Notes: generated from the sequence alone by a model not told the origin. Numbered from the stretch's first letter, positions 1-8,006 are shown. The stretch is 15,952 bases of DNA from Calditrichia bacterium (GCA_027039465.1 JALWEA010000101.1:1-15952); one strand, 5' to 3'. Numbers and translations: made by a program.

Positions 1-1
1 C

Positions 2-481
2 ATTTACGAATTGGGTAAGCTCTATTTCAAAAAACAGGAATATGCCAAAGCCGACGCTTTGTTCAAAGAAGTGGAAACCCAATTTTACCAAAACCACAAG
101 GATTACTATCTGTCCGTTTTGTATATGAAAGGTTTTATCAATTATTACGCCGGTAAATTGGACGAAGCAGAAAAGTTGTTTGAAGAACTGTTGGAGCAGG
201 CGCCGGACGAGGAGCGCCGTTCTTCGGCCCTGTTCGGCTTGGCTTTTGTGGCTTTTGCGCGCAAAGAATATCTTAAAACGATCAACTTGTGCGAAGCCAT
301 TGCCAAGCACAACGAGCATTTTTACGATACCGAAACGTTGGGGTTTTTAACCGCTGCTTCGTTCCATCATTTGGGGCGCAATGATGTTTTTGAGAAATAT
401 TATCAGCAATTGGTAAAGCGCTATCCTAACGGACGTTATCGTGAAGAGCTGGAACACATTAAGGCAAAAATTAGTAATTAA
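2..481 (+). CDS. TPR-repeat protein, C-terminal part (5' end outside the window)
   Basis: The reading frame is open from base 2, so the start lies upstream; the TTG at 11 is only an internal leucine codon. About 159 residues are visible, ending at TAA 479-481. They consist of helical pairs of TPR type: one repeat around YFKKQEYAKADALFKEVE, a second around YYAGKLDEAEKLFEELLEQAP and a third around AFARKEYLKTINLCEAI. A final helix pair ends in KRYPNGRYREELEHIKAK. The spacing YPNGRY near the end resembles the tetratricopeptide tails of YbgF/BamD-like periplasmic scaffolds, but no signal peptide or N-terminal domain can be seen, so location and partner are unknown. TPR proteins act as protein-binding scaffolds, and nothing here defines the ligand. 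The TPR assignment is firm; the specific role is open. Confidence 0.8.
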   Translation: MYELGKLYFKKQEYAKADALFKEVETQFYQNHKDYYLSVLYMKGFINYYAGKLDEAEKLFEELLEQAPDEERRSSALFGLAFVAFARKEYLKTINLCEAIAKHNEHFYDTETLGFLTAASFHHLGRNDVFEKYYQQLVKRYPNGRYREELEHIKAKISN

Positions 482-527
482 ATACAAATTAGCACAAAAA
501 GGAATGTTAGAATAAATGTACATTGAT

Positions 528-548
528 TTGCTAAATGCCATTTAGCAA
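528..548. repeat. Near-perfect 10-bp palindrome upstream of the secreted-protein gene
   Basis: TTGCTAAATG at 528-537 is followed by one base and then its exact reverse complement CATTTAGCAA at 539-548. It sits 47 bases after the TPR stop codon and 63 bases before the start at 612. No T-run follows, so a classical intrinsic terminator is unlikely. The tight symmetry would suit a dimeric repressor site, or a small hairpin at the end of the upstream transcript. The palindrome is directly visible; its role is inference. Confidence 0.45.
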
Positions 549-611
549 TATATCTTATCTCAGGAATATTTTATAAAAAGGCTATTTTTAAATTCGGAGA
601 ACCAACCAATC

Positions 612-1532
612 ATGAAAAAGTATATATTTTCTACATTCCTAATGATTTTTGTGCTTGCTCGTATCTCTTTTTCCCAAATCAATCCGGCCTGCGCTTTTTA
701 TCCTTTGAAAATTGGTGATTTGTGGCAATATAGAGTTACTTTTGTTCTAAATAATACCAATATCGATACAACCTATTATTCTTTTAAAGAGGTACTTGGC
801 GACACCCTAATGCCGAATGGTTATCATTATAAAATAGTCTCGGAAGAGTCATTGGAATCTTATGAAGTTGGCGATATGATTATTCGATATATCATGGTCG
901 ATTCCGTTTCGGCTAATGTATATGAATATTCAGAAGAATATGAAAATATAAAAGGAAAACTCATTGATAGTTTGGAATGCCAAGCCGGTGATACGTTTGA
1001 CGACGGACAGGGAATGATTTCTACATGTTCGGACGTCTTTATGGATACTGTGTTGGATTATTATACGGAATGTAAATTTATTGATTTGGATATGCCTGAT
1101 TTCCAGGAGTCTCATAAATTGGCAAAGGATATTGGAATTTATTATCAAAATAAAACTTTTCTCGATGGTTATGGTGGAAATAAAGCGTTTGAACTAATTT
1201 ATGCGAACATAGACGGTAAAATATATGGTGAGCAACCGAATTCAATATTGAATAAGAAAACGAGGCCGTATCTATTTAGTTTGAAAAATAATTATCCTAA
1301 TCCCTTCAATCCAACAACAAAAATTCAATATACTTTGGGGACTTCAGGTAGAGTTAAATTAGTAATTTATGACAACACAGGAAAAATTGTTCGGACAATG
1401 TTTAATAAATATCAGGAAGTCGGTAAGCACTTAATAGAATTTGACGGGAGTAATTTAGCCTCCGGGATTTATATAATTAGTTTGCAATTTAAAAACCAAC
1501 GTTTGGCAAAGAAAATGATTTTAATTCGATAA
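612..1532 (+). CDS. Secreted protein with a C-terminal type A (Por/T9SS) sorting domain
   Basis: The protein has 306 residues. It starts with a Sec signal peptide: MKKY, a hydrophobic stretch to about residue 20, and a likely cut after ISFS. The mature part begins around residues 26-40 with a cysteine and the motif FYPLKIGDLWQYRV, a start seen in many uncharacterised secreted proteins of Ignavibacteria-like bacteria. The middle (about 40-215) is acidic and rich in tyrosine, and I recognise no enzyme motif. Residues about 222-306 form a type A sorting domain with NNYPNPFNPTTKIQY, then a beta-sandwich with VKLVIYDNTGKIVRT, GKHLIEFDGSNLASGIYII and a basic end (AKKMILIR). In this family the tail directs export through the type IX system and surface attachment. 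GGAG lies at 597-600, 11 bases before the ATG. The gene is visibly richer in A/T than the mfd and foldase genes, which could mean transfer. The function of the mature domain is unknown. Confidence 0.85.
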   Translation: MKKYIFSTFLMIFVLARISFSQINPACAFYPLKIGDLWQYRVTFVLNNTNIDTTYYSFKEVLGDTLMPNGYHYKIVSEESLESYEVGDMIIRYIMVDSVSANVYEYSEEYENIKGKLIDSLECQAGDTFDDGQGMISTCSDVFMDTVLDYYTECKFIDLDMPDFQESHKLAKDIGIYYQNKTFLDGYGGNKAFELIYANIDGKIYGEQPNSILNKKTRPYLFSLKNNYPNPFNPTTKIQYTLGTSGRVKLVIYDNTGKIVRTMFNKYQEVGKHLIEFDGSNLASGIYIISLQFKNQRLAKKMILIR

Positions 1533-1543
1533 CAACATTATGT

Positions 1544-1628
1544 GCCCTAACAAGCCCATGCGCGAGCCTTGGCTAGGCGGTGCATGAACCGGCATTTTGA
1601 GATTTTAGTTATGCGAAGCAAAGCCGGT
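1544..1628. other. attC-like structured sequence directly after the secreted-protein gene
   Basis: Eleven bases after the stop codon lies GCCCTAACAAGCCCATGCG (from 1544), close to the R''/L'' start of integron attC sites, which typically read GCCTAACAA. A possible partner core, GTTATGC, occurs at 1608-1614, giving a length near 70 bases. Internal pairs are CATGC 1557-1561 with GCATG 1582-1586, and ACCGGC 1588-1593 with GCCGGT 1623-1628. Against a functional attC, the right half pairs with the left core by only about four bases (TAAC/GTTA) and GTTATGC departs from GTTRRRY. It could be a decayed cassette site or an unrelated intergenic hairpin. No integrase gene is in the window. Confidence 0.3.
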
Positions 1629-1664
1629 GATTTGCAGGCCGATAAAACTATTTAATAAACATAA

Positions 1665-1790
1665 TATATCGCTTTGGCGATATAAATATGAGTTCACTCT
1701 AATAAGGGGCTGAAGCTCCTTAATGCGTACAATGATTATTTAATCCCCGTCTTCCCCGATAAATGGGGATGTAAACAAAAGGATGGGGCT
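1665..1790. repeat. Cluster of small palindromes in the gap before mfd
   Basis: Three hairpins follow each other. The first is an exact 8-bp stem, TATATCGC 1665-1672 with GCGATATA 1677-1684 and a 4-base loop. The second is TAAGGGGC 1703-1710 with GCTCCTTA 1715-1722, with one G-T pair and loop TGAA. The third is TCCCC 1753-1757 with GGGGA 1765-1769, with an alternative outer pairing ATCCCC 1743-1748 with GGGGAT 1765-1770. GGGGCT occurs at 1706-1711, 1785-1790 and again in the terminator-like hairpin at 1847-1852. No ORF of note spans the region. The arrangement resembles dispersed palindromic intergenic repeats of some FCB bacteria, but that family assignment is from memory and would need a genome search. 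Confidence 0.45.
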
Positions 1791-1838
1791 AATAAAATAA
1801 AAAGCAATATATGTGAATTTTAACAAACTCTAATTATT

Positions 1839-1856
1839 GGCCCTTTGGGGCTTTTT
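1839..1856 (+). terminator. Terminator-like hairpin and T-run just before mfd
   Basis: GGCCC at 1839-1843 pairs with GGGCT at 1848-1852 around a 4-base loop, and the T-run extends to 1856. The stem is short (five pairs, one of them G-T). It would end transcripts from the gap or from the secreted-protein gene 39 bases before the mfd start. A leader attenuator for mfd is also possible. Confidence 0.45.
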
Positions 1857-1894
1857 AATGTAGACTCAAAAAATGAAAGTTATAATCCGAACAC

Positions 1895-4800
1895 ATGCAG
1901 CGTATTAAAGAGAAGATTTTTAATTTACCCGAAATAAAACAGTTCGCACAATATGCCAATCGGAAGAAGAATCTGCAAATTACAGGCATCACAGGTTCTT
2001 TCCGCGCTTTTTTATTGGAATATTTACTCCGCCAAACCCAACGTCCCGTACTTTACGTAGCGGCAGATTTGGATTCCGCCGAAAAGTTACGTGACGATTT
2101 CGAACTGGTGGCCGGAAACGAAGATCTGGCCTTTTTACCGCCGGTGGAATTTGAACCGTTCGATCGTTCCGAACCCAATCCCAGCGTGTTGCGCCTGCGG
2201 ATTGAATCGATCCAAAAGATGATTGAAAACGATCGTTGGCTGGCCGTTACCACGCCGCAGGGCATTCTGGAAATGTGGCCTAAAACCGAAGCCTTCCTGG
2301 ATCGGGAACTGTACCTTAAAAAAGGGATGTCCGTCAGCTTTGAACGGCTCATTCCGCAATTGGTGGAAATGGGACTCTCGCGCGTGGAGATTGTGGAAAA
2401 TGTAGGCGAATTCAGCGTGCGCGGCGGCATTGTGGATATTTACATCTACAATTACGACGATCCCATCCGTTTGGAATTTTTCGGCAACGAAATTGATTCC
2501 ATCCGCTTTTTTGACGTCATTTCGCAGCGTTCGTTGCAGGCAACGGATGAAGTCGTTTTATTGCCGAATTTGGAACGTAATGAACAGCAGGTTTTCATTG
2601 ACGAGCTGATGCCGCCGGACACGATTTTATTCTTTGAAGATTTGGCTGCTACCAAAGCGCAGATCGATTCCGTGGCCGAAAAAGTGGCGCAGGGACGCTG
2701 GGAAGAAGTTTTTGAAAATGACCACGACGAAGATTTGGAGCCGCCCGACTCGGAACCCAAACGCTATTTGCCTCCCGATCGCTTTCAAGCCTTTGTGCAA
2801 TCCCATCAGGTTTTGGAATCGGGGTTAGTGCGCAATCCATCAGTGGAACAACTTAAATTTCGCGTTTTACCGCATCCGCAATTCCATGGGCGTATGAAGT
2901 TATTTCTGCAATATCTGCAAAAAAAGCACAGCGATGCACAGGATCACAATATTGCCATTCAGGTGAGTAACGAAGAACAAAAAGAACGGCTGCTGGATAT
3001 TTTCGAAGAGGAAGGGTTGGAATTCTACGGTCGTATTTTGTTCGGCACTTTGCACAACGGCTTTATTCTGCCGGATGCGGGCCTGGAAATATTGACCGAT
3101 CACGAAATATTTCATCGCTTTAAACGCAAAAAGGGCTACAAGCGATTTAAAAGCGGCGCTTATCTGCGCCAATTGAGCGGATTGAATTTGTACGATTACG
3201 TGGTGCACGTGGATTACGGAATCGGCCAGTATTTGGGCATGGAAACGCTCAATTACGGCACGATAAAAAAAGAGTGCGTAAAAATCGGTTATCGCGACGG
3301 CGACCATTTGTACGTAACGGTCGATCGGTTGAATCGGGTGCAAAAATACAGTTCGGAATCCGGTGCGCCGCCCAAATTAACCAAATTGGGTTCGGCCGAA
3401 TGGGATCGCGTTAAACAGCGCACCAAAGAATCCATCCAAAAGATCGCCGGAGAACTTATTCAAATTTACGCGGCACGCAAAGCCCAGGGCGGCCACCGTT
3501 TTTCGCCGGATAATTATCTGCTCAAAGAATTGGAGGCTTCCTTTCCTTACGAAGAGACGCCGGATCAGCTCAAATCCATTGAGGAAGTAAAACGCGACAT
3601 GGAGAGTGAGCAGCCCATGGATCGCCTGTTGTGCGGCGATGTGGGCTTCGGTAAAACCGAAGTGGCGCTGCGTGCGGCCTTTAAAGCCATTCTGGACGGT
3701 AAACAGGTGGCCATGTTGGTGCCGACCACCATTTTGGCTTTTCAGCATTACGAAACGTTTCGGGAGCGATTTAAGGAGTTTCCGGTTACGGTCGAGATGT
3801 TAACCCGTTTTCGCACCGCGGCCCAGCAAAAAAAAATTTTGGCCGATTTGGCTGAAGGCAAAGTGGATTTGGTCATTGGCACCCACCGTTTACTTTCCAA
3901 GGATATTCGTTTTAAAGATTTGGGCTTGCTCATTGTGGACGAAGAACAACGCTTTGGCGTGCGGCAGAAAGAACTGCTTAAAAAGATGCGCATTTCCGTT
4001 GATGTGCTTTCCATGACGGCAACACCCATTCCGCGCACGCTGCATATTGCCTTAATGGGCGCCCGCGATTTGTCCAACATCGACACACCGCCCAGCAATC
4101 GGCTGCCGGTGCATACGGAAATCATGCACTGGAACGATCGTAAATTGCGAAATATTATTCTAAAAGAAATGGAACGCGGCGGACAGGTTTATTTCGTGCA
4201 CAATCGGGTGGAAACCATCGAAGGGGTCAGGGAAACCCTTAGCCAAATTGTACCGGAAGCTAAAATCGCCGTCGGGCATGGCAAACTGAAAGAAAGCCAG
4301 TTGGAAAATGTCATGTTGGATTTTATGCACGGCAAATACGATGTGCTGTTGGCGACCATGATCATCGAGAATGGCTTGGACATTCCCAATGTCAACACTA
4401 TCATTATCAATCGTGCCGATCGTTTCGGGCTGGCACAGTTGTATCAATTACGCGGCCGCGTGGGACGTTCCAACCAACAGGCTTATGCTTATTTAATTGT
4501 GCCGCCCATGCACAAGTTGAGTTCCCTGGCGCAAAAACGTTTACGAGCCATTCTGGATTTTACCGATTTGGGCAGCGGGTATCAGGTGGCATTGCGGGAT
4601 TTGGAATTGCGCGGCGCCGGAAATTTGTTGGGCAAGGAACAGAGCGGTTTTGTGCAGAGTGTGGGTTTTGAAATGTACACCAAAATTCTGGACGAAGCCG
4701 TACAGGAAATGAAGCAGGGAATTGTGCCTTCCGGCGAACGGAAAGAAGAGCCTGTTTCCCGTCCTACGGATCCCAAACTGGATGTGGATTTTGATTTATT

Positions 4801-5227
4801 GATTCCCGCAAGTTACGTTCCTTATGAATTGGAACGAATTTCCATCTATCATCGTTTGGTTAATTTTACAAGTATTGAACAAACCGAAGAGTTAAAGGAA
4901 GAATTAAAAGATCGCTTCGGCGCTTTTCCGCCGGAGTTGGAATTGTTCTTACTAGCCATTGACATTAAAATTCTGGCAGGACGCCTGTTTGCCGAACGGG
5001 TGATTGTGAATGATGAGAAAATAAAACTGATTTTTGGCGAGCATGCCGAAAAAGAAGATCGCTTTTTTTCGGAATTAATACCGCGCATGATGGAGCAAAA
5101 AATGGCGCCGGTGCAATTTTTGAATCAAAAGACGCTCGGCGTTGAATTCCGGATTTCGGGCGAGGACAAAATGGAGCGCATGGTTTTCGCCAGAAATTTA
5201 TTGCATAACATTGTAAATAAAGGTTAA
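1895..5227 (+). CDS. mfd: Transcription-repair coupling factor (Mfd helicase/translocase)
   Basis: Mfd recognises RNA polymerase stalled at DNA damage, pushes it off with an ATP-driven dsDNA translocase, and recruits UvrA for nucleotide excision repair. The protein is 1110 residues, close to the usual ~1150. The N-terminal third (about 1-340) is the UvrB-like module that holds the UvrA contact surface, with TGSFRAFLLEYLL and the conserved FLPPVEFEPFDRSEPNP. Residues about 430-495 are the CarD-like RNA polymerase interaction domain (YDYVVHVDYGIGQYLG, DHLYVTVDRLNRVQKY). The RecG-like translocase follows: Walker A GDVGFGKTE at 581-589, Walker B DEEQ at 682-685, TATPIPRT, and motif VI QLRGRVGR ending near 858. 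The TRCF domain occupies roughly 960-1060. All key helicase motifs are intact. The ATG at 1895 has no clear Shine-Dalgarno sequence, but the protein begins where the family's conserved N-terminal region does. The nearest upstream ATG (1873) is out of frame. Confidence 0.97.
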   Translation: MQRIKEKIFNLPEIKQFAQYANRKKNLQITGITGSFRAFLLEYLLRQTQRPVLYVAADLDSAEKLRDDFELVAGNEDLAFLPPVEFEPFDRSEPNPSVLRLRIESIQKMIENDRWLAVTTPQGILEMWPKTEAFLDRELYLKKGMSVSFERLIPQLVEMGLSRVEIVENVGEFSVRGGIVDIYIYNYDDPIRLEFFGNEIDSIRFFDVISQRSLQATDEVVLLPNLERNEQQVFIDELMPPDTILFFEDLAATKAQIDSVAEKVAQGRWEEVFENDHDEDLEPPDSEPKRYLPPDRFQAFVQSHQVLESGLVRNPSVEQLKFRVLPHPQFHGRMKLFLQYLQKKHSDAQDHNIAIQVSNEEQKERLLDIFEEEGLEFYGRILFGTLHNGFILPDAGLEILTDHEIFHRFKRKKGYKRFKSGAYLRQLSGLNLYDYVVHVDYGIGQYLGMETLNYGTIKKECVKIGYRDGDHLYVTVDRLNRVQKYSSESGAPPKLTKLGSAEWDRVKQRTKESIQKIAGELIQIYAARKAQGGHRFSPDNYLLKELEASFPYEETPDQLKSIEEVKRDMESEQPMDRLLCGDVGFGKTEVALRAAFKAILDGKQVAMLVPTTILAFQHYETFRERFKEFPVTVEMLTRFRTAAQQKKILADLAEGKVDLVIGTHRLLSKDIRFKDLGLLIVDEEQRFGVRQKELLKKMRISVDVLSMTATPIPRTLHIALMGARDLSNIDTPPSNRLPVHTEIMHWNDRKLRNIILKEMERGGQVYFVHNRVETIEGVRETLSQIVPEAKIAVGHGKLKESQLENVMLDFMHGKYDVLLATMIIENGLDIPNVNTIIINRADRFGLAQLYQLRGRVGRSNQQAYAYLIVPPMHKLSSLAQKRLRAILDFTDLGSGYQVALRDLELRGAGNLLGKEQSGFVQSVGFEMYTKILDEAVQEMKQGIVPSGERKEEPVSRPTDPKLDVDFDLLIPASYVPYELERISIYHRLVNFTSIEQTEELKEELKDRFGAFPPELELFLLAIDIKILAGRLFAERVIVNDEKIKLIFGEHAEKEDRFFSELIPRMMEQKMAPVQFLNQKTLGVEFRISGEDKMERMVFARNLLHNIVNKG

Positions 5228-5246
5228 ATTAAGCCATTGAATTTTT

Positions 5247-5305
5247 GCCGAGAAGTAGGAGATTGAGTTTTCAATTTCTCATCTCGTTATTTAATCGGCT
5301 TTTTT
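5247..5305 (+). terminator. Probable intrinsic terminator after mfd
   Basis: An outer stem GCCGA 5247-5251 / TCGGC 5295-5299 is followed at once by six T residues (5300-5305). Inside it, GAGATTGAG 5259-5267 pairs with CTCATCTC 5278-5285 with one bulged base. It begins 19 bases after the mfd stop codon. The two-tier stem with a T-run is a reasonable terminator and would separate mfd from the foldase operon. The remaining ~110 bases to 5417 show no promoter I would defend. Confidence 0.55.
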
Positions 5306-5417
5306 CTAGACCCTTTTTTATCCGCTAAACAGGATGCCTGAGAAAAATTCAAAGGCGGGACGGGGTAAGACGTAAATTTATTTTTGGGACAAATAACGAT
5401 TATTAAAAATTTTAATT

Positions 5418-5424
5418 GAGGAGG
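5418..5424 (+). promoter_or_regulatory. Strong Shine-Dalgarno sequence for the first foldase gene
   Basis: GAGGAGG lies 5 bases before the ATG at 5430, which fixes that start. It is much stronger than anything upstream of mfd and suggests high translation of the first gene of the foldase operon. Confidence 0.7.
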
Positions 5425-5429
5425 CTCTC

Positions 5430-7145
5430 ATGAAGCGATGGACTTCGGCAATAACTCTGATAATGATCTTTCTTCTGGCTTTTGGTTGTCAGAAGCTTTC
5501 CGATAATACCGTGGCCAAAGTCGGGAAATTAAAAATCACCAAAGACGATTTTAAGTTTGTCCTGCAGCGCCGCTATCCTGGTAAAGCATTGGCCAAGATC
5601 GATTCCGCTCAGCGCAAAGCGATTTTGAATTACATGATCAATAAATATTTGCAAGCCAATGCAGCGCTTGATTTAAAATTGGATACCAGCAGTGTTTACC
5701 GCAGCGATCTGGAAAATTACAAAGCGCGTTTGATCGGCAATAAATATTTTGAACGTGTCATTGTTGACAAGATGATTCCGGAAAAACAATTGCGCGACAC
5801 TTTTGAGCGGCAAAAGGAAGAAGTAAAAGTTCAGCACATTTTAATTCAATACAAAGGCGCACGTAATAGTCGGGCTAAACGTACCAAAGCCGAAGCCTTA
5901 AAGCTGGCGCAGAAAATTGCCAAAAAGGCGAAGGAAGGGAAAGTAAGCTTTTCCTATTTGGCTGAAAAATATTCCGATGATCCTTCGGCCAAAATGAATA
6001 AAGGTGATTTGGGCTATTTTACCTGGGGTAGAATGGTAGGCCCGTTTCAGGAAAAAGCATTCAGCATGAAGAAGGGCGAAATCTCCGATCCGGTTGAAAC
6101 CATGTACGGTTATCACATCATTAAATTGATCGACCGCCGTCCCAATCCGTTCTTTAACGAAGCCAATTATGAACAACAAAAAGAAGATATTAAGCGCAAT
6201 CTGTATTTTGCCAAGCAGGATACCGGCCGTAAGCTTTGGGAAGAGCAAACAAAAATGCTCAAGCAAAAATACAACGCCAAAATTAACGATGCGAATATTC
6301 AAAAAGTGGTTGAGCTGGCCAAACAGAAGCAACGCAACGGCATGAACAATCCCAAACATTACACGGCCGATGAAAAGAATATCGTTTTGGCCGAGTGGAA
6401 CGGCGGCCGTCTGACCTTAGCCGACCTATTCCTGATTTACGGCGGACGGCGCTTCCCGGCATTGCAACGTCGTATTACCAATCCGAACAACATGCAACGC
6501 ATTGTGGATCAGATTTTATTGGGCAAGCTGATTCAGCAAGAAGCCAAGAAAATGGGTTTGTTGGATGAATTTGCCATTAAAACCAGCTTAAAGGATTACA
6601 AAATTCAAAAACTATCAACCATGGCTATGGAACATGAAGTAAAGCAGAAAATCAAGCCCACTGATGAAGAAGTCAAAAAATATTATCAGGAACATCAAAA
6701 AGAATTTGTCAAACCGGCTGAAATCGAAATTTGGGAAATCTATGTTAAAGACAAGAAAAAGGCCGATAAGGTATTGCGCTTAGCCAAACGCGGTTACGAT
6801 TTCGGTAAATTGGCGGCCAAATATTCGGAAGATAAATATTATCAGAAGAAAAAAGGCTATGTGGGCTTTAAATCAAAGAATCGTCGCGGTGCGGTTTCGC
6901 GCAAGGCGTTTGAAGTCGGGCCGAATAAAATTGCCGGGCCGGTTTCCTATCGCGGCGGATATGTTGTGCTGAAAACCGGTAAAATGCACCCGGAAACCAT
7001 TCGCAGCTACGAAGAGGCCTTCAATAGTGCAAAATCGCGTTTACGCAATGAAATGCTTAGAAAACGTCGCGAAGAATGGGAAAAAGAATTACGCAAAATG
7101 TACAGCGTAAAAATTAATGAAAAGTTAGTGGAAACCATACAATGA
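5430..7145 (+). CDS. Lipoprotein parvulin-type peptidyl-prolyl isomerase with a second, degenerate domain
   Basis: This is a 571-residue predicted periplasmic foldase of the PpiC/PrsA/SurA type. The signal peptide ends in LLAFGC; Cys20 would be the lipidated residue, although the lipobox is a loose fit (Phe at -2). Residues about 25-130 are a SurA_N-like helical region beginning with the usual VAKVGKLKITKDDF. The first parvulin domain (about 133-240) is canonical: HILI with His136, YSDDPS from Tyr181, GDLGYF, and GYHIIKL with His229. A long lysine-rich linker follows. A second parvulin-like domain (about 430-520) keeps the fold signature (YSEDKYY from 465, KKGYVGF) but has EIYV where HILI is expected and GGYVVLK where GYHIIKL is expected. 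It therefore lacks both active-site histidines and probably binds rather than isomerises. The stop overlaps the next start by 4 bases, so translation is probably coupled. Family is certain; substrates are unknown. Confidence 0.9.
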   Translation: MKRWTSAITLIMIFLLAFGCQKLSDNTVAKVGKLKITKDDFKFVLQRRYPGKALAKIDSAQRKAILNYMINKYLQANAALDLKLDTSSVYRSDLENYKARLIGNKYFERVIVDKMIPEKQLRDTFERQKEEVKVQHILIQYKGARNSRAKRTKAEALKLAQKIAKKAKEGKVSFSYLAEKYSDDPSAKMNKGDLGYFTWGRMVGPFQEKAFSMKKGEISDPVETMYGYHIIKLIDRRPNPFFNEANYEQQKEDIKRNLYFAKQDTGRKLWEEQTKMLKQKYNAKINDANIQKVVELAKQKQRNGMNNPKHYTADEKNIVLAEWNGGRLTLADLFLIYGGRRFPALQRRITNPNNMQRIVDQILLGKLIQQEAKKMGLLDEFAIKTSLKDYKIQKLSTMAMEHEVKQKIKPTDEEVKKYYQEHQKEFVKPAEIEIWEIYVKDKKKADKVLRLAKRGYDFGKLAAKYSEDKYYQKKKGYVGFKSKNRRGAVSRKAFEVGPNKIAGPVSYRGGYVVLKTGKMHPETIRSYEEAFNSAKSRLRNEMLRKRREEWEKELRKMYSVKINEKLVETIQ

Positions 7146-7990
7146 GTTTAATAAAACATCCGTTTATTCGATGGATAGGGCTTGCCGCTGTTTTGGCGGC
7201 AAGCCTTTTTGGGTGTAAAAAAAGCGAAAAAATGCCGGAAGATATGGTCGCTCAGGTCAACGACCACTATTTACGCCTAAAGCAGGTCGAAAAAAGCGTA
7301 CCGGCCGGCCTTTCCGAAGATTTGGCGCTTTCGTTAAAAAAGAATATTATCTCGCGTTGGGTGGAAAACGAAGCCCTGTACGAAGTTGCCCTTGAAAACG
7401 GAACCGAGCTTTCGGATTATGATAAATTTTTGGTGAATGAATACAAAAAATCTCTGATTATCCAGAACTATCTGGATCGCAAATTAAAAAAGAAATACAC
7501 CGTTTCGGATCGGGAAATCGAAGATTATTATCAAAGCCACAAAGACGAATTTAAGCGGGCCAAAGACGAAGTGCACGTTATTCATTTGTTTATGGCACAA
7601 AAAGATCCGGCCATTTTCAAAGAAATTCGTAATAGTAAAGATTTAATGGCCATCATCAAAAAATATTATTTGAATGAAAAATCCACCGTAAATCAGCCCA
7701 ACGGCGATTTGGGTTATGTGCCTATTTCGGAATTTCCGGCCAAGTTCACCTATCTTTTAAAGCGCATGAAAACCGGAAGTATTTCCAGTCCGATTAAAAC
7801 CTCGGATGGCTATCACTTTTTTCAACTTTTGGATCGGCAAAAAGCGGGCACCATTCGCAGTTTGGAATTGGTTCGCGGTGAAATCATTTTGCGCCTTAAA
7901 AAGCAACATCGGGATCAGGATATGAAACGCCTGGTGGAACAGGCCAAGCAACAAGTTCAAATTCAGACGTATTTAAGTAAAATTCAATAA
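7142..7990 (+). CDS. Lipoprotein parvulin-like isomerase or chaperone, single domain
   Basis: The protein has 282 residues. A basic N-terminus, a hydrophobic run and the lipobox SLFGC indicate a lipoprotein facing the periplasm, with lipidation at Cys25. Residues about 35-130 match the SurA N-terminal helical module (VAQVNDHYLRLKQVEKSV, then KKYTVSDREIEDYYQSHKDE). The parvulin domain (about 140-232) retains His148 in VIHLF, NGDLGYV, and GYHFFQLLDR with His225. The usual YSDDP segment is replaced by YYLNEKS, so one polar active-site position is altered and activity may be weak. There is no clear ribosome site of its own. The ATGA overlap with the preceding gene indicates coupled translation. 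Consecutive PPIase, PPIase and SurA genes also occur in Bacteroidetes, which supports a joint role in envelope protein folding. Confidence 0.85.
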   Translation: MSLIKHPFIRWIGLAAVLAASLFGCKKSEKMPEDMVAQVNDHYLRLKQVEKSVPAGLSEDLALSLKKNIISRWVENEALYEVALENGTELSDYDKFLVNEYKKSLIIQNYLDRKLKKKYTVSDREIEDYYQSHKDEFKRAKDEVHVIHLFMAQKDPAIFKEIRNSKDLMAIIKKYYLNEKSTVNQPNGDLGYVPISEFPAKFTYLLKRMKTGSISSPIKTSDGYHFFQLLDRQKAGTIRSLELVRGEIILRLKKQHRDQDMKRLVEQAKQQVQIQTYLSKIQ

Positions 7991-7993
7991 ATT

Positions 7994-7997
7994 AAGG
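7994..7997 (+). promoter_or_regulatory. Ribosome binding site that decides the surA-like start
   Basis: AAGG lies 9 bases before the ATG at 8007. The frame is open from a TTG at 7998, but that codon has no site upstream and would add three residues (M-C-F) before a perfect signal peptide. The ATG at 8007 is therefore the better start. Confidence 0.5.
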
Positions 7998-8006
7998 TTG
8001 TGCTTT

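Noticed and set aside
347..541. 64-residue opposite-strand open frame at the TPR gene end
   Set aside because: It overlaps the TPR coding frame, has no ribosome site or domain, and runs into the palindrome.
1589..1628. Complete, functional attC site
   Set aside because: Only about four bases of the outer cores pair and no integrase is present, so it is listed only as attC-like.
3886..3900. TGGCAC resembling a sigma-54 -24 element
   Set aside because: It is inside mfd coding sequence and lacks a correctly spaced GC/TTGC -12 element.
2053..5088. Many long open frames on the opposite strand and in other frames across mfd
   Set aside because: They lie inside a complete, motif-rich mfd gene, show low-complexity serine/arginine composition and have no recognisable domains.
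5306..5417. Promoter for the foldase operon (TTGGGA at 5384 and A/T-rich hexamers near 5404)
   Set aside because: Spacings are about 11-14 or 21 bases, none near 17, and no FCB-type TAnnTTTG was found. A promoter probably exists but cannot be placed.
7998..8006. TTG start nine bases upstream of the surA-like ATG
   Set aside because: It has no ribosome site, while AAGG sits 9 bases before the ATG at 8007 and the signal peptide is ideal from there.
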